Below the pieces are notes generated by a model. It was not told the DNA's origin. It did not search any database and saw only the letters and a list, made by a program, of their open reading frames with translations. From contig JAIFMA010000233.1 of NCBI GenBank assembly GCA_020048795.1, positions 1 to 20,318 of the forward strand: 20,318 bases of DNA. Reading direction: 5' to 3'. Below, one piece after another: positions 1 to 7,477 of the stretch. Position numbers and translations under genes: made by a program. Origin of the DNA: Rhodoferax sp. (GTDB lineage Bacteria; Pseudomonadota; Gammaproteobacteria; Burkholderiales; Burkholderiaceae_C). Each line of letters begins with the position of its first letter. The stretch's first letter is position 1.

Positions 1-39
1 ACCGGCGATGTCGATGATCAGGGGGGCGTGAAAGCTCAT
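1..39 (-). CDS. nagZ: Beta-N-acetylhexosaminidase NagZ, N-terminal 13 codons only
   Basis: The minus strand reads MSFHAPLIIDIAG and then leaves the window. This matches the usual start of betaproteobacterial NagZ, the cytoplasmic glycoside hydrolase family 3 enzyme that removes N-acetylglucosamine from 1,6-anhydro-muropeptides during cell-wall recycling. The call is supported by context, because nagZ normally follows recO-pdxJ-acpS in this group. Only the start is visible, so catalytic residues cannot be checked. Another protein with a similar N-terminus cannot be fully excluded. Confidence 0.6.
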   Translation of the reverse strand, partial: MSFHAPLIIDIAG

Positions 40-125
40 GGTGTTTTCTCTGAAAAAGCAAATTATCCGGATATTGACTGATGAATGTTCAGCGACATGC
101 ATCCTTCCATCCGCTGTGAGCAGAA

Positions 126-144
126 TCAGACAATGAATGTCTGA
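126..144. other. Perfect 7-bp inverted repeat between yqjK and nagZ
   Basis: TCAGACA and TGTCTGA are separated by five bases. The site lies in the 140-bp gap between the yqjK-like stop (180) and the nagZ start (39). No T-run follows on the minus strand, so it is not a standard intrinsic terminator. It could be an operator or a weak hairpin, and its function is unknown. Confidence 0.3.
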
Positions 145-179
145 CTTTCATGTCCCGGGGTGGTCGGAGTCCATTAAAG

Positions 180-482
180 TTAAACCGCCAGCAAAGCCAA
201 CAAACTGGCGCGCCAACGCTGCAATTGCCGGGCAGTTTTCCACAACCACCACAACTTGCCACTCCAGGAAATGACCCGCGCCGGTTTCAGTAGCAACAGC
301 AGCAGCACGCCAGCCAAGGGCCACGCGGGGTGCTGGTAAAGCCAAGTCAGACTGGCACGGGTTTGGTCAATCCAGGCCGCAGGGCGCTGCAGGCTGTCAA
401 GACTGCCACGCAACTGGTAGCGCAACTCGGTGCTGCGAATCAGCAACAACTGCTGCCGAAGTTGCGGGTCGTCGCGGTTCAT
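180..482 (-). CDS. yqjK: YqjK-like small membrane protein
   Basis: This 100-aa protein has a charged N-terminus with a stretch rich in Gln, Leu and Arg, then a hydrophobic segment around residues 53-66 and a basic C-terminal tail rich in Trp and Arg. Its ATG overlaps the stop of the upstream gene by 4 bp (ATGA), so translation is probably coupled. The order DUF883 protein, YqjE-like, then this gene copies E. coli yqjD-yqjE-yqjK, and that synteny is the main support for the name. The sequence itself is poorly conserved. YqjK has no established biochemical role; the group is linked to the inner membrane. Confidence 0.6.
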   Translation of the reverse strand: MNRDDPQLRQQLLLIRSTELRYQLRGSLDSLQRPAAWIDQTRASLTWLYQHPAWPLAGVLLLLLLKPARVISWSGKLWWLWKTARQLQRWRASLLALLAV

Positions 483-871
483 GGGGGGGCAGTGGGGGCG
501 AGTGCTGCGCGGTCGCGCTCAAGCTCAGACAGGCTGGCACGAAACAAATTGGAGCCAACCTGTAGTTTTAGACGGGCCACGCGCTGCAAGCCCACGGCAG
601 CAAGCAAAAAAACCACGGCCAGCACACCCATGGCAGCCAACCGGTAGCCGTCCCAAAGCAACAAAATAACAAAGCCACTGAACATGACCAGTGCCAGTGT
701 CAAGCTGATCAAGGCTGCAACACCCCAAAAGAAACCAGCCAGCAGACGCTGCTTTTCGATCTCAAGCTCGGTGCCCAGCAAGGCCAGCCGAACCTGCAAC
801 AGCGACAAGCCAGCATCAAGGCGCTGTCTCAGCTGCTCAAGCAAACCGCTCTGTGGTGTTGCTTCAGCCAT
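479..871 (-). CDS. yqjE: YqjE / phage holin superfamily III-like membrane protein
   Basis: This is a 130-aa protein with an amphipathic N-terminal helix (about residues 8-45) and two hydrophobic segments near residues 45-68 and 72-95, separated by the short polar turn WDGYR. That is the usual YqjE architecture, placed by domain databases in a holin-like superfamily. No lysis function should be inferred, since no phage genes are nearby. I chose the ATG at 871. A TTG at 886 would overlap the upstream stop but has no better ribosome binding site. It is the middle gene of a three-gene operon. Confidence 0.75.
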   Translation of the reverse strand: MAEATPQSGLLEQLRQRLDAGLSLLQVRLALLGTELEIEKQRLLAGFFWGVAALISLTLALVMFSGFVILLLWDGYRLAAMGVLAVVFLLAAVGLQRVARLKLQVGSNLFRASLSELERDRAALAPTAPP

Positions 872-882
872 CACCGGGGATA

Positions 883-1194
883 TCAACGACGACTGATCAA
901 CAGCCCAACCACCAAACCGAGGCCGGCTGCAATGCCGATGGATTTCCAGGGGTGTTCGTGCACATACTCATCGGTGGCGTGGCCAGCCGCTTTGGCCTTG
1001 GCCACGGTCACATGTTGCAGGTGGGTCAGTTCGTCTTTGGTGCGACTGAGCCGATCACGCATACGCTGACGCAATTCGGTGGCACTCTCTCCGACATTGT
1101 CAGCGGTCAGGCGTAACAATTCTTCAGCATCTGCAACGCCTTGATGCAAGTCTTGTACAAGTTTCTCTTTGCTGAGTTGGATAGCTTCGCTCAT
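883..1194 (-). CDS. yqjD: DUF883 protein of the ElaB/YqjD family
   Basis: The 103-aa protein is a long amphipathic helix, rich in Glu, Ala and Lys, ending in the family signature HEHPWKS followed by a hydrophobic anchor (GIAAGLGLVVGLLISRR). E. coli YqjD and ElaB are tail-anchored inner-membrane proteins that bind ribosomes in stationary phase; that role is known for the family and not shown here. The ATG at 1194 is preceded by GGAG about 8 bp upstream. A TTG two codons earlier would sit on that ribosome binding site, so it was rejected. It is the first gene of the yqjDEK-like operon. Confidence 0.85.
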   Translation of the reverse strand: MSEAIQLSKEKLVQDLHQGVADAEELLRLTADNVGESATELRQRMRDRLSRTKDELTHLQHVTVAKAKAAGHATDEYVHEHPWKSIGIAAGLGLVVGLLISRR

Positions 1195-1227
1195 GTTCAA
1201 TCTCCGTGTGGGTTGGAAAATGGCAGT

Positions 1228-1284
1228 TTAGCCCGAGTCGGGCTTGAAGTGGCGTGGTGAACCGCGCTTAGTGCTACTGTCCAT
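1228..1284 (-). other. Tiny ORF of 18 codons with a purine-rich leader
   Basis: In the 146-bp gap between the acpS stop and yqjD, the minus strand reads ATG at 1284 through TAA at 1228 (MDSSTKRGSPRHFKPDSG), with a G-run and GGAA about 6-12 bp upstream. The GC hairpin at 1230-1244 (AGCCCG/CGGGCT, 3-nt loop) overlaps its 3' end. It could be a leader peptide for the downstream operon or a chance ORF; no homologue is known to me. Confidence 0.15.
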
Positions 1285-1340
1285 GAGGAATTCCCCCCCT
1301 TCAGGCATCACATCCGGCCAGCTCAGGGACGCTGGCGCCA

Positions 1341-1736
1341 CTATCTGATTAATTCAACCACACAGAAGCTGGCGGCGTAGTCGGTTTCGTCGGTGACACT
1401 GATGTGGGCGCTCAGGCCTTTCGCAGCAAACCAGTCTTTCAGCGCACCATGCAGCACGATCACCGGCTGGCCGCTGGGCAGTTTGCCAACCTCACAGGCG
1501 CGCCAGGTCATTGGCATCGTCATACCCAGGCCAACGGCTTTGGAAAATGCCTCTTTGGCGCTGAAACGGGTGGCCAGATAACGCACACCCCGCTCGGGCC
1601 AACGCTGGCTGCGGGTGCGCCAGATGGCAAATTCCTGCTCAGACAATATCTTTTGGGCAAAGCGCTCGCCATGGCGCTCCAGGCTGGCACGAATGCGCCG
1701 CACATCACAAATGTCAGTACCTATGCCGTAGATCAT
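1341..1736 (-). CDS. acpS: Holo-[acyl-carrier-protein] synthase AcpS
   Basis: AcpS transfers 4'-phosphopantetheine from coenzyme A to the serine of apo-ACP, activating it for fatty-acid synthesis in the cytoplasm. The start IYGIGTDICDVRRI carries the metal-binding Asp8, and RFSAKEAFSKAVG carries the matching Glu62. The C-terminus ASFCVVEL is the usual last strand. Length is 131 aa from the ATG at 1736, normal for the family. An in-frame TTG at 1763 would add nine unconserved residues, so ATG is preferred although its ribosome binding site is weak. It lies 44 bp after pdxJ in the conserved recO-pdxJ-acpS unit. Confidence 0.95.
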   Translation of the reverse strand: MIYGIGTDICDVRRIRASLERHGERFAQKILSEQEFAIWRTRSQRWPERGVRYLATRFSAKEAFSKAVGLGMTMPMTWRACEVGKLPSGQPVIVLHGALKDWFAAKGLSAHISVTDETDYAASFCVVELIR

Positions 1737-1780
1737 GGGTTGCAGATCATGATTTGGGCCCAAGCAGGCAGCGGGTCAGT

Positions 1781-2557
1781 TCAGCCCACCCTGTGCAGAG
1801 GCTCAGCCTGCTCAATGCAGCGCAGGTAGTCCTTGATGGTGGCAGCGTAGCCCAGTTCCAGCGCATCGGCAATCAGGGCATGACCAATCGACACCTCGCT
1901 GACACCCGGCACCTGGGTCAGAAAAGCAGTAAGGTTGTCACGGTTCAGGTCGTGGCCGGCGTTGACACCCAACCCGGTGTTCAGCGCAGCCTGTGCCGCG
2001 CGGGCAAAACGGGCCAACTGGCTGGCAAGATCTGGCGTGTCCCAGGCCGCCGCGTAGGGCTCGGTGTAAAGCTCGATGCGGTCAGCGCCCAGCGCCTTGG
2101 CCGCCGCCATGGGCGCGGGCTCAGCATCCATGAACAGACTCACCCGTACACCCCAGGCGCGCGCCTGGTCAATCAGCGGCTTCAGGCGCGCCGCATCGTC
2201 CGCAAAAACCCAACCATGGTCGCTGGTGAACTGGCCGTGGCCGTCGGGCACAAAGGTCACTTGGTGCACCGGCAGTTTTTGCGCCAGCAACTGGCCCACC
2301 ACGTCCATCAGGTTGTGAAACGGGTTGCCTTCGATGTTGAACTCACGCCCGGGCCAGGCTTGCATCAGGGTGGCGAGTTCTGTCACGTCTGTGCCTCGAA
2401 TGTGGCGCTCATCCGGCCGTGGGTGCACCGTGATGCCGTGCGCACCGGCTTGCAGGCACAGCGTGGCAGCGCGGGTCAGGCTGGGAATGCCGAGGTGGCG
2501 CGTGTTGCGCACCGTGGCCACTTTGTTGAGGTTGACGGACAGAGCGGTAGTTTTCAT
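1781..2557 (-). CDS. pdxJ: Pyridoxine 5'-phosphate synthase PdxJ
   Basis: PdxJ condenses 3-amino-1-hydroxyacetone 1-phosphate with 1-deoxyxylulose 5-phosphate to form pyridoxine 5'-phosphate, the last ring-forming step of the DXP-dependent vitamin B6 pathway. The 258-aa protein begins LSVNLNKVATVRNTR and has the active-site segment HPRPDERHI (residues 45-53), the Glu-containing FNIEGNP, and GVNAGHDLN near the C-terminal part of the TIM barrel. The ATG at 2557 overlaps the recO stop by 4 bp (ATGA), which points to translational coupling. The longer reading frame to 2611 runs into recO and was rejected. Confidence 0.96.
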   Translation of the reverse strand: MKTTALSVNLNKVATVRNTRHLGIPSLTRAATLCLQAGAHGITVHPRPDERHIRGTDVTELATLMQAWPGREFNIEGNPFHNLMDVVGQLLAQKLPVHQVTFVPDGHGQFTSDHGWVFADDAARLKPLIDQARAWGVRVSLFMDAEPAPMAAAKALGADRIELYTEPYAAAWDTPDLASQLARFARAAQAALNTGLGVNAGHDLNRDNLTAFLTQVPGVSEVSIGHALIADALELGYAATIKDYLRCIEQAEPLHRVG

Positions 2558-3303
2558 AGGTTTTGCAGATCGATCATCATTTGCCGGGTGCGCAATGTGC
2601 TGACACCGCAATGGTAATTCAGCAAGCTGCGCAATTGCAGTTTGAGCTCGGCGGCTACTTCGGCACAGGCGCGCAGGGTGCTGGTAAAAGGCACCCGCTC
2701 ACCCAACACCGCCTGAAGCGCCGTCCATTGCGCGCCGCTCAGGCTGGCGCGGTCTGATGCATTGGCCTGGCGCAGGCCGCCTTCGGGCACCAGGCTGTAG
2801 CGCTCGGTGGGGTGCAGCGCCAGCAAGGTCATGGTCTGGGTATCCAGTAGCGGCAGCAGACCAATTTCGCGCAGCAGCAGCAGCTCAAAAGCGCGCAGGG
2901 CAGACTCCAGCACCTCGCCATGTTCGCTGGCAATCACCTGCACCACGCTGGCATACACGTCAAACAGCAGCGGGTGCGGGTCTTCGCGCGCCAGCAGGTT
3001 CAGCAACAGCTCATTAAGGTAATAACCCGACATCAGCGCGTCGCCCGTGGGCATCACATGGCCGCCCTGCCACTCGGCGGCTTTAAGGGTCTTGATTTCG
3101 GCATCACCACCAAAGGCCAGGTGCAAGGGCTGCAGCGGCAGCAGGATCGGCCGAAAGCTGGAACTCGGGCGCTTGACACCTTTGGCCACCAACGCCAGGC
3201 GGCCATGGTGACGGGTGAAGACCTCCAGAATCAGGCTGGTTTCGCTCCAATCGTAACGGTGCAGCACGTAGGCGGGTTCGTCAGAGATGCGTTTGGCGGC
3301 CAT
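2554..3303 (-). CDS. recO: DNA repair protein RecO
   Basis: RecO acts with RecR (and RecF) to load RecA onto SSB-coated DNA in recombinational repair. The 249-aa protein has the N-terminal OB-fold start (PAYVLHRYDWSETSLILE, then FTRHHGRLALVAKGVKRP), followed by a helical domain with SGYYLNELLLNLL and ALRAFELLLLREIGLLP, both typical for the family. It lacks the four-cysteine zinc site found in some RecO proteins, like the enterobacterial form. It is the first visible gene of the recO-pdxJ-acpS operon, and the start at 3303 fits the family length. Confidence 0.94.
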   Translation of the reverse strand: MAAKRISDEPAYVLHRYDWSETSLILEVFTRHHGRLALVAKGVKRPSSSFRPILLPLQPLHLAFGGDAEIKTLKAAEWQGGHVMPTGDALMSGYYLNELLLNLLAREDPHPLLFDVYASVVQVIASEHGEVLESALRAFELLLLREIGLLPLLDTQTMTLLALHPTERYSLVPEGGLRQANASDRASLSGAQWTALQAVLGERVPFTSTLRACAEVAAELKLQLRSLLNYHCGVSTLRTRQMMIDLQNL

Positions 3304-3407
3304 GCTTGCTATTCAATCATCTCATTACTCCAACGCTCCATCAACCACCTACAGGAACAAGTCACCTGGCCTTGCGAGTCTGCGCGAAAACCCGAAACCC
3401 GGCGGCT

Positions 3408-3983
3408 TTACTTGGCCGAGGCCTTTTTGGCAGGCTCTGATGCCTTGGCCATCGGCGCTGGCGGCAAACCCAGGTGTTTCACGATGGCCTGCTCCAGCGC
3501 CTTGACCTTGGGCTCAATCACCGACTGGGTCTGGGCCACCAGCTTTTCTCCCAATGCCTTTTGAAACTCACCGCCCATCTGCAAATACTTGCGGTTGACC
3601 GGTGATTCGATAATGGCAATCAATTGCTTGAGCTCATCTTCGGTGAACTTCTCTTCCAGCAGAGCTCCGATGGTGGAGGGTGCCAGTTTGACGGCCTGCT
3701 GACGCACCAGGGGACTGGCTTCATCGAGGTATTTCTTGAGGTCGTCCTGAACCAGCTTGGCCACTGCATCACGTTTTTCCGGGGCAATCCGGCTTTGCAT
3801 CGCCAGGCCAGCCTGTTGCATCATTTGCAGCGCCGGGCGCTCGACCAGTGCTTGGGCAGTTTGTTCAATCGCGCTTTGCTGCAAGGTCAACACACGGGCC
3901 ACCAGGTCTTTTTTGGCCTGAGAAGACTGTGCTTGCACCAAACCCGACAGCAACACCAGGGCCAACACGGCAAATTTCTTCAT
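3408..3983 (-). CDS. Secreted DUF2059 family protein
   Basis: The 191-aa protein starts MKKFAVLALVLLSGLVQA, a clear signal peptide with cleavage probable after residue 18, so it is expected in the periplasm. The rest is helical. It contains FTEDELKQLIAIIESPVNRKY, the DUF2059 signature in which an acidic helix is followed by a stretch with Ser-Pro and a Tyr. The C-terminus is rich in Ala, Lys and Pro and looks disordered. Its molecular function is not established. The ATG at 3983 was chosen because the frame upstream to 4055 has no signal-like features. It is monocistronic and diverges from the oxidoreductase gene at 4120. Confidence 0.85.
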   Translation of the reverse strand: MKKFAVLALVLLSGLVQAQSSQAKKDLVARVLTLQQSAIEQTAQALVERPALQMMQQAGLAMQSRIAPEKRDAVAKLVQDDLKKYLDEASPLVRQQAVKLAPSTIGALLEEKFTEDELKQLIAIIESPVNRKYLQMGGEFQKALGEKLVAQTQSVIEPKVKALEQAIVKHLGLPPAPMAKASEPAKKASAK

Positions 3984-4119
3984 TTCATTTTCAATCTGGC
4001 AAACTGCCAACAAGGTAAAGACCCGGCCGCTGAGGCCCCATTGCCACCAGCACACCGCTCAGGTCGGACAATCAAGCTTAACCTATCGCCCACTCGCCCT
4101 CCTATTTACCCTCTTGTCC

Positions 4120-5232
4120 ATGAAACATCTTGTCATGCTCGGCGCAGGTCATGCGCACATTCATCTGCTTTGGTGCCTGGCAGCGCAGCCGCTACCTGGT
4201 GTGCTGGTCACGCTGGTAGCCCCCTGCACACGCCATTGGAGCTTGCGCATGATGCCCGGCTTTGTCGCTGGCCACCATGCATCGGAAGATTGCGTGATAC
4301 CCCTGGCACCGCTGCTGGCCAATAGTGGCGTGAAACACATACAACGCAGCGCCGTTGGGCTCGACGCTGACGCGCGCCTGCTAAGCCTGGATGATGGCAG
4401 CACGCTGAACTATGACGTGCTGTCGGTGAACAGCGAAGCGGTGCAAGACCGCCCGAAGATTGAGCAGATGATGCCCGGCGCCCGGGAGCATGCGCTGTTT
4501 GTGCGGCCGATAGAGGTTTTTGGGGTACTCTGGCCCCAGGTTGTTGCCCTGTCACAAAGTCGCGCCCTGCGGGTGGCGGTGGTCGGCGGCAGCACCATCG
4601 GCATTGAACTGGCCTGCGCCGTGGCACATCGACTCCAAGGTGCTTCAGTCACTTTGCTGACGGGCGATGCAGCGGTGGCAGCGGACTACCCGCCAGCAGT
4701 GCAAACACGCGTGGTGCGGGCACTACGCGATCGCCATATCACCATGCTCCGGGAAAGTGCCTGTGGTGTTTCAACCGGCGAGGTCTGCCTGGGTAGTGGC
4801 GCGCATCTGGCCTGTGATGTGCCCTTGATCACCGTCGGTGCACAAGCGCCAACCTGGCTACAGGGCAGTGGCCTGGCGCTGGACGAAAAGGGTTTTATCG
4901 CAGTGAACAGATTCCAGTGCTCCGTCAGCCACGCGCAGGTCTTTGCGGCCGGTGATGTGTCTGGCGGCCCCGACCGCCAGCCGATTCGCAGCGATGCCGA
5001 TGGGGCTCGCGCCGGACCGTCACTTGCCCACAACCTGCGTGCCGTGCTGGCAGGTGTTCAAGCCAGCCACCAGGCACCGCCGGCCCGGGCGATGCATCTG
5101 CTTTCGACCGGGGACAAAAGCGCTATCGCCGGTTGGGGCAACTGGTCAGGGCAGGGCCGTTGGGCTGGGTGGCTGAAAGACCGGATCGACCAGGGTCCGG
5201 TCAAGAAATACAGCCGACCGGCACCGGCTTGA
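4120..5232 (+). CDS. SelD-associated pyridine nucleotide-disulfide oxidoreductase (FAD/NAD(P))
   Basis: The 370-aa protein has two dinucleotide-binding folds: FAD at residues 4-35 (LVMLGAGHAHIHLL) and NAD(P) near 151-180, where VAVVGGSTIGIELA replaces the usual GxGxxG. It also has the second FAD motif VFAAGDVSGG near 274-283. The segments LPGVLVTLVAP and MMPGFVAGHH and the C-terminal WLKDRID are those of the NDH-2-like family known as the N-terminal fusion partner of selenide, water dikinase (TIGR03169 type). Here it is a separate gene that converges on selD with 19 bp between the stops, which supports a selenium-related redox role. Its substrate is unknown. An upstream TTG (4114) is possible; ATG is preferred. 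Confidence 0.85.
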   Translation: MKHLVMLGAGHAHIHLLWCLAAQPLPGVLVTLVAPCTRHWSLRMMPGFVAGHHASEDCVIPLAPLLANSGVKHIQRSAVGLDADARLLSLDDGSTLNYDVLSVNSEAVQDRPKIEQMMPGAREHALFVRPIEVFGVLWPQVVALSQSRALRVAVVGGSTIGIELACAVAHRLQGASVTLLTGDAAVAADYPPAVQTRVVRALRDRHITMLRESACGVSTGEVCLGSGAHLACDVPLITVGAQAPTWLQGSGLALDEKGFIAVNRFQCSVSHAQVFAAGDVSGGPDRQPIRSDADGARAGPSLAHNLRAVLAGVQASHQAPPARAMHLLSTGDKSAIAGWGNWSGQGRWAGWLKDRIDQGPVKKYSRPAPA

Positions 5233-5251
5233 AACGCCTGGTGGCCGGCCA

Positions 5252-6355
5252 TTAGCGCAGAACCAGTTTGGCGGCACCGTGCAAGGGGGTGATTTCACCG
5301 ACCTCGCAGGCCTCGTCAAACCCAAGCTGCCGAAACACCGCCAGTACCGCCTGCACCGCGTCCGGCGCACAGCTTACCAACAATCCACCACTGGTTTGCG
5401 GGTCCGACAGCAAGGCCTGATCGACCGGTGCAAAACCCGCTGGCAAGAGCACTTCATGCCCGTACGCGGCCCAATTGCGGCCCGACGCGCCGGTGATGTT
5501 ACCTGCCAGCGCCAGCTCACGCACGCCGCACAACTGCGGTACCCGGGCCCAGTCGATGCTCACCGTGCAGCCCGAACCACGGGCCATTTCGAGTGCATGT
5601 CCGGCCAGTGCAAAACCCGTCACATCGGTCATGGCGTGCACACCGGGCAGTGCTGCCAGCAGCGGCCCGGGGGTATTGAGCTGGGTGGTCACCGCCATCA
5701 TCTGTGCGTAGCCAACCGGCCCAAGCTGGTCGTTTTTCAGTGCTGCCGACAAGATGCCAACGCCGATGGGCTTGCCCAGAATCAGCCGGTCACCCAGCTG
5801 CGCGCTGGCGTTCTTCTTGACCCGGCTGGGGTGCACCAGGCCCAGTGCCACCAGGCCATAAATGGGCTCGACCGAATCAATCGTGTGGCCACCGGCAATG
5901 GGAATACCGGCGGCGCGGCAAACACTGGCACCACCTTCCAGAATCTGGCCAATGGTTTCGATCGACAACACCGCGATCGGCATACCCACCAAAGCTAGCG
6001 CCATGATGGGGGTACCGCCCATGGCATAGACATCGCTGATGGCGTTGGTGGCGGCAATGCGACCGAAGTCAAACGGGTTATCGACGATGGGCATGAAGAA
6101 GTCGGTGGTGGCAATCAGCGCCTGCTCATCATTGAGCTGATACACCGCCGCATCGTCCGAAGTCTCGATACCCACCAGCAACTCTTTGGGCATCGGCATG
6201 GCGCTGGTGCCCTTGAGGATACTGGAAAGCACGCCCGGAGCAATCTTGCAGCCACAGCCGCCGCCATGCGACAGGCTGGTCAGGCGGGGCTGTAACACAA
6301 CGGTGCCAGCAGCAGCTTCTGGTTTGTCCTGAAGGACTTGGATGGGCAATGTCAT
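5252..6355 (-). CDS. selD: Selenide, water dikinase (selenophosphate synthetase)
   Basis: SelD makes selenophosphate from selenide and ATP, the selenium donor for selenocysteine and for 2-selenouridine in tRNA. The 367-aa protein has the N-terminal catalytic loop HGGGCGCKIAP with Cys34 and Lys37 (equivalent to E. coli Cys17 and Lys20), the ATP and metal motif DDAAVY, TTDFFMPIVDNPFDFGRIAA, AGGHTID and the C-terminal DPQTSGGLL. The active site is cysteine, not selenocysteine. The open frame continues upstream to 7018 but is antisense to the HDOD gene, so the ATG at 6355 is used. No selenoprotein or selA/selB is visible here, so the selenium user lies elsewhere in the genome. Confidence 0.96.
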   Translation of the reverse strand: MTLPIQVLQDKPEAAAGTVVLQPRLTSLSHGGGCGCKIAPGVLSSILKGTSAMPMPKELLVGIETSDDAAVYQLNDEQALIATTDFFMPIVDNPFDFGRIAATNAISDVYAMGGTPIMALALVGMPIAVLSIETIGQILEGGASVCRAAGIPIAGGHTIDSVEPIYGLVALGLVHPSRVKKNASAQLGDRLILGKPIGVGILSAALKNDQLGPVGYAQMMAVTTQLNTPGPLLAALPGVHAMTDVTGFALAGHALEMARGSGCTVSIDWARVPQLCGVRELALAGNITGASGRNWAAYGHEVLLPAGFAPVDQALLSDPQTSGGLLVSCAPDAVQAVLAVFRQLGFDEACEVGEITPLHGAAKLVLR

Positions 6356-6401
6356 GGTGTATGGGGTGCGGGTAAAAACTGTCGATACGCGATTATCCGG
6401 C

Positions 6402-6430
6402 TTGACCTGCCCCTGCACGCCCCGCATACT
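6402..6430 (+). promoter_or_regulatory. Candidate sigma-70 promoter for the HDOD gene
   Basis: TTGACC (6402-6407) is followed after 17 bp by CATACT (6425-6430). Transcription would begin near 6437, giving a leader of about 18 nt before the ATG at 6455, with GAGGTG at 6445-6450 as ribosome binding site. The -35 matches consensus 5/6 and the -10 4/6. It lies in the 99-bp divergent region shared with selD. Confidence 0.4.
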
Positions 6431-6454
6431 CAAACTCCATTCACGAGGTGACCC

Positions 6455-7420
6455 ATGACTGACAGCCAGACCCCACCCGTTGCGCCGGCAGCGACAGCGA
6501 TCCCACGTTACCTGAAGGCACCATTGGCCCATATCGGTGCCTGGACCCAGTACTTCCGCACTGCTGAAATACCGGTGCTGGCGGCAACGGCCCAGGCGAT
6601 CGAAGAATTGCGCGCCATTGAAGACGATGTGGATGCCAACATGCTGACACCCGTCATACAGGCCGATCCCCTGATGACGCTCAAGCTGCTGGCCCATGTT
6701 GCGAGCTTGCGCCGCCCGGGCTCCATCACCGAAACCGAATCGGTCTCGACCTCGCTGATCCTGATGGGCATTACACCGTTTTTCCGGCGCTTTGGGCCGC
6801 AGTCCACCGTGGAAAACTGGCTGGCCGACCAACCCAAGGCCTTGTGCGGGGTGCAGGAACTGCTCCAGCGAGCCGAGCGGGCCGGTCAATTTGCCTTGGG
6901 CTTTGCCGTGCACCGTGGCGACACCGATGCCAGCATCATTCACCAGGCGGCGTTCCTGCATGATTTCGCCGAGATCCTGATCTGGCTGCACGCCCCGACG
7001 CTGGCGGTGCAGATTCATGAGGCCCAGGCGGCCGATTCAACGCTACGCTCAAGCGCCATCCAGCGCGAAGTGCTGGGCATTGAAATCACCGACCTGCGCC
7101 AGTCGCTGATGAAACTATGGCGCCTGCCTGAACTGCTGGTAAGCATCAGCGACGAACGCCATGCCGAACGCACCAGCGTGCAGTGCGTGGTGCTGGCGGT
7201 GCGGCTGGCCCGGCACACGTCATGGGACTGGGATAACGCCGCCGTGCCGGACGATGTGGCTGACCTTGCCAGGCTTTTCAACGCCCCGCCCAAAGTCACG
7301 TTGGCCTTCCTGCACAAGATTGATCACCCGTTTGTTCACGCGGCCAGCGTGACTGATCATCAGGCTGATGAAAACCCTGGTGCCGCCGAACCCAATCCGA
7401 CTATTTTTCATTCACCTTAA
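6455..7420 (+). CDS. HDOD domain signalling protein
   Basis: The 321-aa protein carries a HDOD domain, the HD-related output module found in many proteobacterial signalling proteins that usually lacks phosphohydrolase activity. Visible parts are an N-terminal helical stretch with IPVLAATAQAIEELRAIEDD and a first motif ADPLMTLKLLAHVAS (about residues 70-85, the place where other members have PxLxxKLLRxAN). LILMGI then stands at the position of the usual LG motif, followed by AAFLHDFAEILIW (HD-like, residues 168-180) and GIEITDLRQSLMKLWRLPE. The N-terminal 25 residues are rich in Pro and Ala. No partner domain is present. It is likely a single-gene unit divergent from selD, starting with a strong GAGGTG ribosome binding site. 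Confidence 0.85.
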   Translation: MTDSQTPPVAPAATAIPRYLKAPLAHIGAWTQYFRTAEIPVLAATAQAIEELRAIEDDVDANMLTPVIQADPLMTLKLLAHVASLRRPGSITETESVSTSLILMGITPFFRRFGPQSTVENWLADQPKALCGVQELLQRAERAGQFALGFAVHRGDTDASIIHQAAFLHDFAEILIWLHAPTLAVQIHEAQAADSTLRSSAIQREVLGIEITDLRQSLMKLWRLPELLVSISDERHAERTSVQCVVLAVRLARHTSWDWDNAAVPDDVADLARLFNAPPKVTLAFLHKIDHPFVHAASVTDHQADENPGAAEPNPTIFHSP

Positions 7421-7447
7421 CCCCTTTTCGATCAGCCATCCGTTTCA

Positions 7448-7476
7448 ATCAACTCCCATACCTTATTGGAGTTGAT
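7448..7476 (+). promoter_or_regulatory. Perfect 9-bp inverted repeat that encloses a Shine-Dalgarno sequence
   Basis: ATCAACTCC (7448-7456) pairs exactly with GGAGTTGAT (7468-7476) across an 11-nt loop. The right arm contains the GGAG ribosome binding site of the gene starting at 7478, so a hairpin in the mRNA would hide it. There is no T-run, so it is not an intrinsic terminator for the HDOD gene. It could be a translational switch or a protein operator. Confidence 0.5.
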
Positions 7477-7477
7477 C

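Noticed and set aside
479..871. Prophage, because the product is holin-like
   Set aside because: The match is to the YqjE family in a yqjDEK operon, and no other phage genes are nearby.
1230..1244. GC hairpin AGCCCG/CGGGCT as an acpS terminator
   Set aside because: The stem is followed by AAACTGCC on the minus strand, with no T-run, so there is no support for intrinsic termination.
1754..2617. 287-aa plus-strand open frame
   Set aside because: It is antisense to pdxJ, which has clear family motifs; the frame is a shadow of GC-rich coding sequence.
6356..7018. Long N-terminal extension of the selD frame
   Set aside because: It is antisense to the HDOD gene, has no similarity to SelD, and the SelD family begins shortly before the GGGCGC loop.
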